Shown here one piece after another: positions 8,173 to 18,416 of a DNA stretch of 64,000 nucleotides; within the stretch, counting starts at the first letter, position 1, and each line of letters starts with the position of its first letter. Origin of the DNA: Bacteroidales bacterium (GTDB lineage Bacteria > Bacteroidota > Bacteroidia > Bacteroidales > UBA932); contig JAFZUX010000004.1 in the NCBI GenBank assembly GCA_017618115.1, positions 1-64,000 of the forward strand. Direction: 5' to 3'. The notes beneath the pieces were generated by a model, which saw only the letters and a list, made by a program, of their open reading frames with translations, searched no databases and was not told where the DNA came from. The position numbers were made by a program, and so were the translations under genes.

Positions 8173-10902
8173 ATGGCAGGTATCAGAATTAAAAAAGTAC
8201 TCACAGACTTCAACATTGGATTGAGCACCCTGGTCAACTTCCTGGAAAAGAAGGGAGTTGAGGTGGACGCCAACCCAAATGCAAAGTTGTCTGACGAGGT
8301 ATATGCGCTGGTAAGCAAGGAGTTCCAGACTCAGCAGCAGGTGAAGGAGGATGCCAAGAAAGTGGCAAAGCAGAATGAGAAGAAGATATCAGAGAGCAAT
8401 AACAAATCATACGAGCTCAAGAAGGAAACATCTGCCGGTGAGAACTTTATAAAGACCTCCGTAGAGGAGAAGAACCCTACTGTTGTAGGTAAGATAGACC
8501 TCTCAAAGTTTGAGAAGAAGCCAAAGGCTGCTGCAAAAGAGGAGGAGAAAAAAGTTGAGGAGGTTGTTGAGAAGAAAGAGGAGCCGGTTGTAGAAGAGCC
8601 TAAGAAAGAGAGTGCTAAAGAGGCTCCAAAGAAGGAGGAAGAGAAGAAGGAGGTAAAGAAAGTTGAGGAGAAAAAAGAGGCTCCAAAGAAAGAGGAGAAG
8701 AAGGAAGAGAAGAAGGCTGAGGAAAAACCTATCGAGAAGAAAGCGGAAGAGAGCAACTTCATAGAAACAAAAGTTGAGCAGCTCCAAGGTCCTAAGGATA
8801 CGGGACTTAGAATAGACATTTCCAAACTTGAGAGCGGCAAAAAGAAGAGTCCTGAGAGAGGAAAGAGAGAGAGAATTGGTAAGCATACCAAAGAAAAGGT
8901 TGATATCAACAAGGAGACTCAGAACAATCGCGCTAAGGAAAAACAGGAGAAGAAGAAAGGCAAGAAAGGCTTCAAACCTATTAGAAATGAGGTAGATGAG
9001 GACGAGGTACAAAAGCAGATAAAGGAGACCTACCAGAGAATGGTTGAGGGTAAGGGTAAGACAAAGGGCTCCAAGTACAGAAGAGAAAAGAGAGAGATTG
9101 CTGCAGAGAGACAGGAGGAGGAGATTCAGAAGAGAGAGGCCAGCAGCAACATCCTCAAAGTGACCGAGTTTGTTACCGTTAACGATTTGGCTGTGATGAT
9201 AGACCAGCCGGTTACCAAGGTTATTGGCGCCTGCATGAATCTGGGTCTTATGGTATCCATAAACCAGAGACTGGATGCGGATGCGCTCTCACTGGTTGCA
9301 GAGGATTTTGGTTACAAGATTGAGTTCGTAAGTGCTGAGATTCAGGAGGCTATAAAGGAGGAGACTGAGGAGGACAAGCCTGAGGATCTGGTTCCAAGAG
9401 CCCCTATCGTTACAGTTATGGGACACGTAGACCACGGTAAGACTTCACTTTTGGACTACATCCGTCAGTCTAATGTCATTGCAGGTGAGGCCGGCGGAAT
9501 TACCCAGCACATTGGTGCATACAACGTAAAACTTCCTAACGGAAGACAGATTACGTTCCTGGATACGCCTGGTCACGAGGCATTTACCGCAATGCGTGCC
9601 CGCGGAGCCAAGATGACTGACCTTGCAATTATCATAGTTGCAGCAGATGATGCCGTGATGCCGCAGACCGTTGAGGCTATCAACCACGCACAGGCTGCAG
9701 GCGTTCCTATGATCTTTGCTATTAACAAGATAGATAAGCCGGGCGCTATGCCGGATAAGATCCGTGAGCAGCTCAGCCAGATGAACATCCTGGTAGAGGA
9801 CTGGGGAGGAAAATTCCAGTGCCAGGAAATCTCCGCAAAGAAAGGTATCGGTGTTGCAGACCTTTTGGACAAAGTGCTTCTGGAGGCTGATATGCTGGAA
9901 CTTAAGGCAAACCCTAACAAGAAGGCCGTGGGTACCGTAATTGAGTCCTCACTGGATAAAGGTAGAGGATATCTTGCTACACTTCTGGTTCAGGGAGGTA
10001 CTCTCCACACCGGAGATATCATGCTCTCAGGAATGTATACCGGAAAGGTTAAGGCAATGTTCAACGAGAGAGGTCAGAAGATTCAGAGCGCAGGCCCTTC
10101 CGTTCCGGTTTCAGTATTGGGACTTAACGGTGCTCCTCAGGCAGGTGATACATTCAACATCTTTGATAACGAGAGAGATGCCCGCGAGCTTGCAAACAAG
10201 AGAGAGCAACTCCTTAGAATTCAGGGCCTCAGAACCCAGAAGCACATTACTCTGGAGGAGTTGGGAAGACGTATTGCAATTGGCAACTTCAAGGAACTCA
10301 ATATAATTGTAAAGGGAGACGTAGACGGCTCAATAGAGGCGCTCTCAGATTCACTCATCAAACTCTCTACTGAGGAGGTTAGAGTGAACGTCATCCACAA
10401 GGCAGTTGGAGAGATTTCAGAATCTGACGTTCTGCTTGCAGAGGCATCAGAGGCCATCATCGTAGGATTCCAGGTAAGACCATCTATGAACGCTCGCAAG
10501 ATGGCGGAGAAAGAGGAGATAGAAATCCGCTTGTACTCAGTCATCTACGATGCTATCAACGAGGTTAAGAGCGGTATTGAGGGTATGCTTGCTCCTGTAG
10601 AGAAAGAGGTTGTTACCTCAACTCTGGAGGTTAGACAGACCTTCAAGATCTCCAAGGTTGGAACCATTGCAGGATGTATGGTTAAAGAGGGTAAGATTAC
10701 CAGAACCTCCAAGATCAGAGTCATCAGAGACGGTATCGTTGTTAAGGAGGGCGTCCTTGCCTCACTTAAGAGAGGTAAGGATGACGTTAAGGATGTCTCC
10801 GCAGGCTACGATTGCGGTGTAGGCATTGAGAACTTCAACGATATTAAAGAGGGTGACGTTATTGAGGCTTACAAGATTGAGGAGATAAAGCGTACGCTGT
10901 AA
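8173..10902 (+). CDS. infB: Translation initiation factor IF-2
   Basis: GTPase that brings initiator tRNA to the 30S subunit and promotes subunit joining. The 909 residues comprise an N-terminal IF2_N fold (residues 1-55), a very long Lys/Glu-rich linker (~100-330) that is low-complexity at the DNA level, a second IF2_N segment, then the G domain. The G domain shows [20 protein letters not shown] and NKIDKPGA, followed by the beta-barrel and C-terminal domains. It is co-transcribed with nusA and ends in a hairpin terminator at 10926-10953. Confidence 0.97.
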   Translation: MAGIRIKKVLTDFNIGLSTLVNFLEKKGVEVDANPNAKLSDEVYALVSKEFQTQQQVKEDAKKVAKQNEKKISESNNKSYELKKETSAGENFIKTSVEEKNPTVVGKIDLSKFEKKPKAAAKEEEKKVEEVVEKKEEPVVEEPKKESAKEAPKKEEEKKEVKKVEEKKEAPKKEEKKEEKKAEEKPIEKKAEESNFIETKVEQLQGPKDTGLRIDISKLESGKKKSPERGKRERIGKHTKEKVDINKETQNNRAKEKQEKKKGKKGFKPIRNEVDEDEVQKQIKETYQRMVEGKGKTKGSKYRREKREIAAERQEEEIQKREASSNILKVTEFVTVNDLAVMIDQPVTKVIGACMNLGLMVSINQRLDADALSLVAEDFGYKIEFVSAEIQEAIKEETEEDKPEDLVPRAPIVTVMGHVDHGKTSLLDYIRQSNVIAGEAGGITQHIGAYNVKLPNGRQITFLDTPGHEAFTAMRARGAKMTDLAIIIVAADDAVMPQTVEAINHAQAAGVPMIFAINKIDKPGAMPDKIREQLSQMNILVEDWGGKFQCQEISAKKGIGVADLLDKVLLEADMLELKANPNKKAVGTVIESSLDKGRGYLATLLVQGGTLHTGDIMLSGMYTGKVKAMFNERGQKIQSAGPSVPVSVLGLNGAPQAGDTFNIFDNERDARELANKREQLLRIQGLRTQKHITLEELGRRIAIGNFKELNIIVKGDVDGSIEALSDSLIKLSTEEVRVNVIHKAVGEISESDVLLAEASEAIIVGFQVRPSMNARKMAEKEEIEIRLYSVIYDAINEVKSGIEGMLAPVEKEVVTSTLEVRQTFKISKVGTIAGCMVKEGKITRTSKIRVIRDGIVVKEGVLASLKRGKDDVKDVSAGYDCGVGIENFNDIKEGDVIEAYKIEEIKRTL

Positions 10903-10925
10903 GTCCCTCAATAACAGGTAACATC

Positions 10926-10953
10926 AAGGCTGGTCATTCCAATGGCCGGCCTT
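10926..10953 (+). terminator. Terminator after infB
   Basis: A hairpin of ~12 bp (aaggctggtcat / atggccggcctt, with G-T pairs) with a 4-base loop, followed by ctttttatttt. It sits between convergent genes and touches the stop of the minus-strand gene at 10955. Confidence 0.75.
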
Positions 10954-10954
10954 T

Positions 10955-11830
10955 TTATTTTGCCATCACTATTATGCTGTTTGCGACTTTGCGGGTGCCT
11001 TTGTGATCAAATTTGCTGTTATCTGACGGATAATTGATTACACCCTCTTTTGCAGTCCAGAGCGTGGAGGAGCCGCCGCCATCCAGGTTGACTGCGGAAC
11101 GGCAACCCTTGCCGTTGTTTATGGAGAGGAGGAACTGCTGAACCTCATCCAGGGTCATACCCTCAGCGTTGCCCTTGTGGCGGCCGTCTATAACCATCAG
11201 ACATACAAGCCCTTCATTAGTTACAAACACTACGCTTCTTGGATGGCGTTTGTTGGAGAAGCCTTTGTAAAGTTCCATCTCAACGGCCTTTCCGTTATCT
11301 ATCAGAACAGGCATTGCAGCCATAACTGAGACTCCGTCTGAATTGACGGCAGTCGCTTTATATTGGTTCTCTAACTCCTTGTTCCAAGGGATGGTAGAGA
11401 GTTTGCCCTTCTTAATGAGAACCGCTCCGGTGGCTCTTCTCTGCATATCATTTCCAACGGTAGTATCTGCAACTACGCCATCTATCTGCATGTAGCATAC
11501 GGAGTTTCCCTTCCTCATATTGTAGAATGTTCCGTTGATTGCGGCAACTGCACCCAGTTCCTCAGCCATCTTGTCTGTCTTTGCCATTCCGTTATGGCTC
11601 AGCAGCTTAAAGGTGTACTTTGAGGGGTTAAACTCCAGGATTGAGATACTCTGCGGTGCCCCAAAGAGAGAATCTTTTATGGTGTAACAAACCATACCCT
11701 CAGAGAGAACCTCTCTTGTTGCCTTGTTAGAAGAGGTGTAATAACTTGCAGTGTGTGAGGCTACTCCGCAGGATACCAGCAGCAACCCCACCAACCCTGC
11801 CAACAAAAAACGAAATCTTCTTATGCTCAT
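10955..11830 (-). CDS. Phosphodiester glycosidase family lipoprotein (NAGPA-like)
   Basis: A 291-residue lipoprotein (signal peptide ending LLLVSCG) with the fold family of N-acetylglucosamine-1-phosphodiester alpha-N-acetylglucosaminidase (formerly DUF2233). Recognised segments are AAINGTFYNMRKGN near the middle, LMVIDGRHKGNAEGMT, and the NLDGGGSSTLW motif near the end. Members remove sugar phosphodiester caps or act on exopolysaccharides; the substrate here is unknown. It sits 109 bases downstream of the tmk/DoxX pair on the same strand, so it may be part of that transcript. Confidence 0.85.
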   Translation of the reverse strand: MSIRRFRFLLAGLVGLLLVSCGVASHTASYYTSSNKATREVLSEGMVCYTIKDSLFGAPQSISILEFNPSKYTFKLLSHNGMAKTDKMAEELGAVAAINGTFYNMRKGNSVCYMQIDGVVADTTVGNDMQRRATGAVLIKKGKLSTIPWNKELENQYKATAVNSDGVSVMAAMPVLIDNGKAVEMELYKGFSNKRHPRSVVFVTNEGLVCLMVIDGRHKGNAEGMTLDEVQQFLLSINNGKGCRSAVNLDGGGSSTLWTAKEGVINYPSDNSKFDHKGTRKVANSIIVMAK

Positions 11831-11939
11831 TTTTCTTATTTAATTTTATCTAAATTCTTTTCCTTACCCTCAATAACATACTTTAAATCAATCTCTTTAG
11901 CAGAATATTTTATAGGCTTTAAAGTGTCTGAGCTGGGGC

Positions 11940-13259
11940 TTATTCTGTTATCTCCTCCAGGTTTACAACGGCTTTGTAAAGCAGTTTGGAGATAACTCGC
12001 AGTATGATTACCAAAAGGATAATTACAATCAGTGAGACAATCAAAAAGATACGGGAGGCCGCTGCACTGCGTACTGCCACAAGGGTGTAATCCTCTGAAA
12101 GAGCTTTAATTATCTTCTTGTTGTTGTAGGCGGAGGCACTCCATTTACGGAGTATCTGAGCGTTTTTGATGTATGTTGCTCCGCCGTTGGAACGGTTAAA
12201 GGTGATTACGGTTTTATAATCAGAGTAGACGATATCAAACGGCAGCACCTTTGTCTCATCATAATGGGTTGCATAGATGTCTGAAAGTTTCTCATGTTCA
12301 ACGGCATCTGCAATCGGTTTCACAAGAGCAAGAGTCTGCTCCTCAGTAAGTGCGCTTACCAGAAAGACCTCCGCCTTGTGGAGTTCAGTATCCAGTGAAT
12401 CCGCCAGGTTTTTCAGTTTGCTCAAATCCTCTTCCGTGATGGTGGAAGCGTCATAAACAGAGACCATTATAATTGGATTAGGAAGAGAGAGAACGCTCTT
12501 TGTAACATCTTCTCCTGAAGCATCCTTTAGAAGGAAACTCATCCGTTTTGCATACTTCTCGCTTCCCTCAATGACGGTGGAAATGGTCTTTTCATACTTC
12601 CAGGTGGAGTCAGGAAGATGCTTTAAATCAAACTTTTGCATCTTGCCATCCTTGGAGTAGAGAATCTCCGTTTTGTACTTAACCAGAGCAGTAGTATCTG
12701 ACACCATAAGGTCTCTTCCCGGACGGAAATCCGTAAGGTCTGCAGGAGGGAGTCTCTTTAGTGCGTAAACTGAAAGGGCAACTATTGCAACGGTATAGGC
12801 AAAGATGTATGTAATCTCCCAAAAGCGGTTGGCAATTGGACGGGCCTTCTTTCTATTCAGATAGAGGAATAGCGCCAATACGCTGAGCACTACGTTCTTA
12901 AAGAATGACGGCCAAGGCTCAAGTTTAATGACCTCTCCAAAACAGCCGCAGTCAGAGACCTTTCCCGTTAGAGCGGAGACAAAGGTCACAATCAAAAAGA
13001 AGAGAGAGAGCAGAAGCGCAATCAGAGAGAAGAAGCGGAACTTGATTACCTTGAGGACGCATACACCGGTCAAAAACTCTACTGCACAGAGCGCTACGGC
13101 AATCCAGGTGGCGTAACTACCAAAGCCGGTTCCAAGATAGGCCTGAGAGTACTCGTTGACTTTCAGAGCGGTACCGACAGGGTCCACAGCCTTTAGGAAT
13201 CCGGAAACTATGAATACGATTCCTACAATGTATCTTGCTATGAACCTAACAGCCTTCAT
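11940..13259 (-). CDS. MauE/DoxX-domain membrane protein (BT_3928-like)
   Basis: A 439-residue membrane protein. An N-terminal four-helix DoxX/MauE module (residues ~1-150, ARYIVGIVFIVSGFLKAVDP, with the CGCFG pair of cysteines) precedes a periplasmic ~250-residue domain and a C-terminal membrane helix (residues ~400-425). MauE-type modules with CxC are associated with periplasmic thiol redox work, often electron supply to thioredoxin-like domains. No CxxC is visible in the soluble part. The start overlaps the tmk stop by one base (TAATG), indicating translational coupling. Confidence 0.8.
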   Translation of the reverse strand: MKAVRFIARYIVGIVFIVSGFLKAVDPVGTALKVNEYSQAYLGTGFGSYATWIAVALCAVEFLTGVCVLKVIKFRFFSLIALLLSLFFLIVTFVSALTGKVSDCGCFGEVIKLEPWPSFFKNVVLSVLALFLYLNRKKARPIANRFWEITYIFAYTVAIVALSVYALKRLPPADLTDFRPGRDLMVSDTTALVKYKTEILYSKDGKMQKFDLKHLPDSTWKYEKTISTVIEGSEKYAKRMSFLLKDASGEDVTKSVLSLPNPIIMVSVYDASTITEEDLSKLKNLADSLDTELHKAEVFLVSALTEEQTLALVKPIADAVEHEKLSDIYATHYDETKVLPFDIVYSDYKTVITFNRSNGGATYIKNAQILRKWSASAYNNKKIIKALSEDYTLVAVRSAAASRIFLIVSLIVIILLVIILRVISKLLYKAVVNLEEITE

Positions 13260-13933
13260 TATAGAGTTATCTGTGCCTTTATGCGCTCAAAGATTTCTTC
13301 CGGTGAAAGCATCTTTCCGTCTGCTCCTTTGCAATCTACCCTCTTAAAGCTTGAATCTCTCTTACACTCTGAGAGATAGACATTTCTGACACCTTCCTGG
13401 AAGGAGATTTTCTCCTCATGAATATCTCTCTTCCCCTCCAGATAGTCTCTGCCGCTGTCTTCCGCGCGGGAAGAGGCAAGACGCTGAGCCACAAAATCTA
13501 TCGGGACATCCAGGAAAATATTTACATCCGGTTTAGGAATCTTGTAAAACTCAAACTCGAGGTTCAGTATCCAGTCTCTGAGCTCCTCCCTCTTCTTCTC
13601 ATCCTCAACCTTTGAGCACTGATAGGCAATGTTGGAGTAGACGTAACGGTCTAAAAGAACTACAGCACCGCTCTCCATTTTACGCTTAATCTCCTCTGCA
13701 GCGTCCTTACGGTCAAGGGCATAGAGAAGAGCCACCAGTTGCGGGTGAACCTGATTGAGGTCCCCGAAATCTCCCCTTAAGAAACTTGCAATCAGATCTC
13801 CGTAAACGGGAGCCTCATAACGCGGAAAATGAAGATATTCAAGAGAATGTCCACTCTTAAGAATGAACTCTTTAAGCATCTTAACCTGGGTGCTTTTTCC
13901 GGCACCGTCCAGTCCTTCTATAACTATCAGCAT
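13259..13933 (-). CDS. tmk: Thymidylate kinase
   Basis: Phosphorylates dTMP to dTDP. A P-loop near the N-terminus (IEGLDGAGKSTQ), an R-rich LDRYVYSNIAYQ segment and FLDVPIDFVAQRLA fit the family, at 225 residues. The start is the ATG at 13933 (MLIVIEGLDG). A farther in-frame start at 14014 would overlap the divergent folP gene and add residues unlike the family. First gene of the tmk-DoxX unit. Confidence 0.93.
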   Translation of the reverse strand: MLIVIEGLDGAGKSTQVKMLKEFILKSGHSLEYLHFPRYEAPVYGDLIASFLRGDFGDLNQVHPQLVALLYALDRKDAAEEIKRKMESGAVVLLDRYVYSNIAYQCSKVEDEKKREELRDWILNLEFEFYKIPKPDVNIFLDVPIDFVAQRLASSRAEDSGRDYLEGKRDIHEEKISFQEGVRNVYLSECKRDSSFKRVDCKGADGKMLSPEEIFERIKAQITL

Positions 13934-13960
13934 AAAAATACAACTAAAAGAGACAATCCT

Positions 13961-13968
13961 TATATTTG
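13961..13968 (+). promoter_or_regulatory. -7 element for folP
   Basis: TATATTTG matches the Bacteroidota -7 consensus 26 bases before the folP start, in the 60-base divergent gap with tmk. No clear TTTG is found at the right distance upstream, so this is only half supported. Confidence 0.4.
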
Positions 13969-13993
13969 CCTCACAAGGCAAATTTAACAAATT

Positions 13994-14812
13994 ATGGAAC
14001 AACAACGGCCCCAAGTGATGGGGATCATCAACATAAATAACGAATCCTTCTTCTCAAAAAGCAGGGTTCTCTCCCCTAAAAAGGTGGCAGAGCGCTTCTT
14101 GCAGATGGCAAAGGAGGGGGCGGATTATATAGATTTTGGGGCCTGTTCTACAAAGCCTGGCAGCACGCCGGTCTCTGAGGCTCAGGAGATTGAGTACCTT
14201 CAAAAACCCTTAAAACTCATCGCGGAGCTTATAAAAGAGAAGGGAAGAGAAAACCTCCCGCAGATCTCCATAGACACGTTCAGAAGCAGTGTGGTTAGAA
14301 TGGCCTACTCGCTTATCGGCCCCTTTACGGTGAACGACATATCTGCCGGAGAGGATGACACTCAGATGCTTAAGACCGTTTCGGAGTTGAACCTGCCCTA
14401 CATCGCGATGCATAAAAGAGGCACTCCTTCCACAATGGGAGGGCTCACAGACTACCCTAACGGCGTTGTAAACGAGGTACTTGACTACTTCAAAGCCTTC
14501 TCAAAAAAAGCGGAGAAAGCGGGCATAAAGGAGTGGATTCTGGACCCGGGATTCGGCTTTGCAAAGACAATAGAGCAGAATTATCAGCTGCTCTCTTCAC
14601 TGGAAAAATTCAAGGCACCGGGCAAGAAAGTTCTTGTAGGAATCTCACGTAAATCTATGATTTACAAACTTTTGGACATCACTCCCGAGGAGGCCCTGCC
14701 GGCAACCTGCGCCCTAAATTTTATGGCCCTTACCAAGGGGGCGGACATACTCCGGGTTCACGATGTAAAAGAGGCCGTTCAATGCGTTAAAATGTATAAT
14801 CAGATTTGCTAA
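13994..14812 (+). CDS. folP: Dihydropteroate synthase
   Basis: Folate pathway enzyme condensing p-aminobenzoate with hydroxymethyl-dihydropterin pyrophosphate; the sulfonamide target. The TIM-barrel motifs are in order: MGIININNESFFSKSR (a variant of the common GIxNVTPDSF), DFGACSTKPG, NDISAG, DPGFGFAKT and ISRKSM, at 272 residues. The first strand motif departs from the textbook form but stays within what I know from Bacteroidota. Transcribed divergently from tmk. Confidence 0.93.
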   Translation: MEQQRPQVMGIININNESFFSKSRVLSPKKVAERFLQMAKEGADYIDFGACSTKPGSTPVSEAQEIEYLQKPLKLIAELIKEKGRENLPQISIDTFRSSVVRMAYSLIGPFTVNDISAGEDDTQMLKTVSELNLPYIAMHKRGTPSTMGGLTDYPNGVVNEVLDYFKAFSKKAEKAGIKEWILDPGFGFAKTIEQNYQLLSSLEKFKAPGKKVLVGISRKSMIYKLLDITPEEALPATCALNFMALTKGADILRVHDVKEAVQCVKMYNQIC

Positions 14813-14841
14813 ATTTGCGGCGGCAATTTAAAATCCACGTT

Positions 14842-16215
14842 ATGAAAAACTCAAAGACAGAATCAACCAGAGAGAACTATTCAGCACTTACAGCCGTTTC
14901 ACCTATAGACGGCAGATATCGCAACAAAGTATCGGAATTGAGTGACTATTTTTCAGAGTATGCGCTTATCAGATACCGCGTAAGAGTTGAAATTGAGTAT
15001 TTCATAGCACTCTGCAACATCCCTCTTCCTCAGCTTAAGGGCTTCAGCAAGAGCAACTTCCCAAAACTCCGCAAGATTTACGAGGAGCTCACCGTTGAGC
15101 AGGCTGCCAGGATTAAGGATATTGAGAAGATTACAAATCACGATGTAAAAGCCGTTGAGTATTTCATTAAGGAGGAGTTTGAGAAACTGAAAATCAGCAA
15201 GTTCAGCGAGTTCGTTCACTTTGGCCTCACCTCTCAGGATATAAACAACACCGCAACCCCACTCTCTCTTAAAGAGGGCGTTGAGAAGGTATATATGCCT
15301 CAGTTAATGGAGGTTATAAACATTATGGAAGGCTACGCCAAGGAGTGGAAAGATGTCCCGATGCTGGCTCACACTCACGGACAGCCGGCTTCCCCTACCC
15401 GCCTGGGCAAGGAGATAAAGGTCTTTACCGCCCGCCTGAAGGAGCAGCTAAGACTCTTATCTACAGTGCCTTACTCATCCAAATTCGGAGGCGCTACCGG
15501 CAACTTCAACGCCCATACCGTTGCCTACCCTGACATAGACTGGAATAAATTTGCCAAGGAGTTCCAGATGAAGAGCTTTGGTCTTAAGAGATCATACCCT
15601 ACCACCCAGATAGAGCACTATGACAACCTTGCCGCTCTCTTTGACAACCTCAAGAGAATCAACACTATACTCATTGATTTTTCTCGCGATGTATGGACTT
15701 ACATCTCAATGGAGTACTTCAAACAGAAGATTAAGGCGGGAGAGGTTGGTTCATCCGCTATGCCTCACAAAGTCAACCCAATAGACTTTGAAAACGCAGA
15801 GGGTAACCTGGGAGTTGCAAACGCCGTCTTCACTCACCTGAGCGCTAAACTCCCAATCTCCAGAATGCAGAGAGACCTTACAGACTCCACCGTAATGAGA
15901 AACGTTGGCGTACCTATCGCCCACTCAATCATAGCATTAGCTTCCCTTAAGAAAGGTCTTGGCAAACTCATTCTCAACAGGGAGAAGTTGGAAAAAGACC
16001 TGGAAGATAACTGGGCAGTTGTTGCAGAGGGTATCCAGACAGTCCTCCGCAGAGAGGGCTATCCTCATCCGTATGAGGCACTTAAGGAACTTACAAGAGT
16101 TAACACCAAGGTCACAAGAGAATCCATCGCGGAGTTCATAAAAGGCCTCAACGTTTCAGAAAAGATTAAGAAAGAGCTTCTTAAGATCACCCCACAGAAT
16201 TACACGGGCAGATAA
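14842..16215 (+). CDS. purB: Adenylosuccinate lyase
   Basis: Purine synthesis: splits SAICAR and adenylosuccinate with release of fumarate. 457 residues of the fumarase/aspartase superfamily. Visible motifs are HFGLTSQDINNT, THGQPASPT, and the signature loop GSSAMPHKVNPIDFENAEG carrying the catalytic Ser. The start is at 14842 (MKNSKTEST); an upstream frame start at 14806 lies inside folP. A TAAATTTG -7 box occurs at 14810-14817. It converges with the FtsB-like gene with no spacing. Confidence 0.95.
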   Translation: MKNSKTESTRENYSALTAVSPIDGRYRNKVSELSDYFSEYALIRYRVRVEIEYFIALCNIPLPQLKGFSKSNFPKLRKIYEELTVEQAARIKDIEKITNHDVKAVEYFIKEEFEKLKISKFSEFVHFGLTSQDINNTATPLSLKEGVEKVYMPQLMEVINIMEGYAKEWKDVPMLAHTHGQPASPTRLGKEIKVFTARLKEQLRLLSTVPYSSKFGGATGNFNAHTVAYPDIDWNKFAKEFQMKSFGLKRSYPTTQIEHYDNLAALFDNLKRINTILIDFSRDVWTYISMEYFKQKIKAGEVGSSAMPHKVNPIDFENAEGNLGVANAVFTHLSAKLPISRMQRDLTDSTVMRNVGVPIAHSIIALASLKKGLGKLILNREKLEKDLEDNWAVVAEGIQTVLRREGYPHPYEALKELTRVNTKVTRESIAEFIKGLNVSEKIKKELLKITPQNYTGR

Positions 16216-16533
16216 TTACTCAATAACATAAATATCCTCTCCGCTCTCGTGGAAGAGGTACTCTTCACGTGCAAATTTTTCCAATGAGTCTTTGTTGGAA
16301 GTGAGCTCTTTAAGCTTCTCCTCAGTCTGCTTTATCTCATTCTGGAGGTAGACCTTCTGGCGGTTCTGATCTGCCAGCTGCCTCAGGTCTTTGTACCAGA
16401 CAATCAGGTTGTTGGTATCCAGAAAGAATATCCACACAAGAAAAGCAACAGTAACCAGAAAGTACTTATTCTTTACAACCTTGAAAATTTGTTTAAAAAC
16501 AGGCTTCTCAGATATGTTTTTAAATATGCTCAC
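16216..16533 (-). CDS. FtsB/DivIC-like septum formation protein
   Basis: A 105-residue bitopic protein. A cytoplasmic N-terminus is followed by one membrane helix (residues ~27-45, FLVTVAFLVWIFFLD) and a periplasmic coiled coil (residues ~55-85, LRQLADQNRQKVYLQNEI). It ends with a conserved FAREEYLFHESGEDIYVIE segment typical of FtsB/DivIC, which bridge early and late divisome proteins. Size and topology fit the family well. Confidence 0.85.
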   Translation of the reverse strand: MSIFKNISEKPVFKQIFKVVKNKYFLVTVAFLVWIFFLDTNNLIVWYKDLRQLADQNRQKVYLQNEIKQTEEKLKELTSNKDSLEKFAREEYLFHESGEDIYVIE

Positions 16534-16588
16534 TGTGTGATTTTTTTGTACTTTTGCGCGTTAAAACTGCACAAATTTATAAAATAAA

Positions 16589-17497
16589 ATGAAACCGACA
16601 CTTCTTATCATGGCTGCGGGAATGGGCAGCAGATACGGCGGACTCAAACAATTGGACGGAGTTGGCCCTAAAGGTGAAACTATTATGGATTTTTCCATTT
16701 ACGACGCCATTGAGAGCGGGTTTGGAGATGTAGTCTTTGTAGTCAGAAAGAAATTCCAGGAGGAGTTTGAACAGAAGGTTGCATCCAAGTATAACGGAAA
16801 AATCAAATACACCATAGTTACTCAGGAACCGGATGATCTTCCCGTAGTCTTCATGCCTAAGCAGAAGAGAGAAAAGCCTTGGGGAACAGGTCAGGCTGTT
16901 CTGGCTGCTAAAGACGTGATTACAAAGCCGTTTGCAGTAATCAACTCAGACGATTTCTACGGCAGAGACGCCTTCAAGTGCCTGGCGGACCACCTGAGCA
17001 AACTTACTCCAAAGGATAAGGGAAACTTCTGTATGATAGGTTTTTACCTTAACAATACCCTTTCAGATTCCGGAAGCGTTTCCAGAGGAATCTGTTCTAC
17101 AGACAGTTACGGTCATCTGACAAAAGTTGAGGAGCATTCCAACATCCGCAGAGAGGGAGACAAAATCCTGGGAGAGGGAATGGACGGCGTAGAGAAGGAA
17201 CTTCCTCAAAACAGTTGTACCTCAATGAATATGTGGGGCTTTACCCTGGATTATATGCAGGATTCAGAGAAGCAGTTCAAGGAATTCCTCCGCCACAATC
17301 TGGAGGATCCTAAAAAGGAGTTTTACGTTCCTTCCGCAGTGAGCCACATGATAGATGAAGGAAAGGCAAACGTTAAGGTTATACCTACTCCATCTGCTTG
17401 GTTTGGAGTAACTTACCATGAGGACAGAGAAAAGGTTGTGGAGAAACTGAAGGAAATGACCAATGAGGGAATCTATCCTTCTCCTCTGTTCAAATAG
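16589..17497 (+). CDS. Sugar nucleotidyltransferase family protein
   Basis: A 302-residue GT-A fold protein starting MKPTLLIMAAGMGSRYGGLKQ, the NTP-binding signature of sugar-1-phosphate nucleotidyltransferases. It has an INSDDFYG metal/nucleotide motif near residue 120. It lacks the familiar C-terminal beta-helix of GlmU or GlgC. The sugar and nucleotide specificity cannot be read off. TACTTTTG at 16549-16556 is a possible -7 box. The CPBP gene follows 19 bases later. Confidence 0.8.
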   Translation: MKPTLLIMAAGMGSRYGGLKQLDGVGPKGETIMDFSIYDAIESGFGDVVFVVRKKFQEEFEQKVASKYNGKIKYTIVTQEPDDLPVVFMPKQKREKPWGTGQAVLAAKDVITKPFAVINSDDFYGRDAFKCLADHLSKLTPKDKGNFCMIGFYLNNTLSDSGSVSRGICSTDSYGHLTKVEEHSNIRREGDKILGEGMDGVEKELPQNSCTSMNMWGFTLDYMQDSEKQFKEFLRHNLEDPKKEFYVPSAVSHMIDEGKANVKVIPTPSAWFGVTYHEDREKVVEKLKEMTNEGIYPSPLFK

Positions 17498-17516
17498 AAG
17501 TCCGCTCAGATAGTAT

Positions 17517-18416
17517 ATGGCTAACATTTTCAGCAAACCAAAATACTACGTTCCGTCCGTTGGCCAAACCTGGCTGATTACCCTTGTAGTTATCTTTGGC
17601 GGAGGACTTTTGGGAGGTGCCATATTGTTGATGCTTGGAGCAATGGTTCCTGCAATGAAGGGAACAAACGCAGCAACTTACTGTCTCTCCCTTACTTATA
17701 TGGTTCAGATGATTATCCCAATTCTCTTCATCTGGTGGATGGGCCATATAAGCAGCAAAGACCCTATGGTTCAGCCGGTTAAGATAGACCAGCCTCACAT
17801 AGGAAAGTTCAACGTAGTAACTTTGGGAATAACTCTTTTGTTCCTAACTATTGCTCTCGGTTACTTTCTGGATCCAATAACGGATCTCTTTAAGATGCCG
17901 GACTACTTTAAGCAACTCTTTGAGAATATGGGAGATAAGTTTGGGGATACCGTTATCTCCACTGCAATTCTGGCCCCTCTTTGCGAGGAGTTCATAATAA
18001 GAGGAACAATGGAAAGAGGCCTTCTCTCCAAGAAGTCACCTCTTGTAGCTATCCTGCTGACTTCCTTCATATTCGGCCTTATACACCTCAACCCGTGGCA
18101 GTTCTTTGCAGCCTTCTTCATAGGCCTTCTACTGGGCTGGGTTTACTACAGAACTCACAGTATTTGGGCAGCCATATTCATTCACTTTGTAAACAACTTC
18201 TTCTCAGTGATCAGTATGAAGCTCTACCCTAACTATGACCTGAACCTCTCCTCCAGAGAGAACATTGCCGCAATGACCGGAAGCACCCTATACTACTGGT
18301 TATTAGTTGCTTTGGGCGGAGTTGTAACCCTGCTTTGCATCTGGCTTTTGAACAAATATCTCCCTAAGCATCCCGATAGTTTTAAGTATGAAAAAGATAT
18401 ATCCACTGCTCTTTAA
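17517..18416 (+). CDS. CPBP family intramembrane glutamic protease
   Basis: A multi-spanning membrane protein of 299 residues with the Abi/CPBP motifs in order: EEFIIRGTMERG (EExxxR), FGLIHLN (FxxxH) and IFIHFVNN (HxxxN). The family includes Rce1-type CAAX proteases and bacteriocin-immunity proteins. The substrate is unknown. The C-terminal 29 bases overlap the next gene, so the two are probably translated together. Confidence 0.88.
   Translation: MANIFSKPKYYVPSVGQTWLITLVVIFGGGLLGGAILLMLGAMVPAMKGTNAATYCLSLTYMVQMIIPILFIWWMGHISSKDPMVQPVKIDQPHIGKFNVVTLGITLLFLTIALGYFLDPITDLFKMPDYFKQLFENMGDKFGDTVISTAILAPLCEEFIIRGTMERGLLSKKSPLVAILLTSFIFGLIHLNPWQFFAAFFIGLLLGWVYYRTHSIWAAIFIHFVNNFFSVISMKLYPNYDLNLSSRENIAAMTGSTLYYWLLVALGGVVTLLCIWLLNKYLPKHPDSFKYEKDISTAL

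Noticed and set aside
8331..9012. Long minus-strand frames opposite infB
   Set aside because: They come from the Lys/Glu-rich low-complexity linker of IF-2 read backwards (Phe/Ser/Leu-rich), with no start signal.
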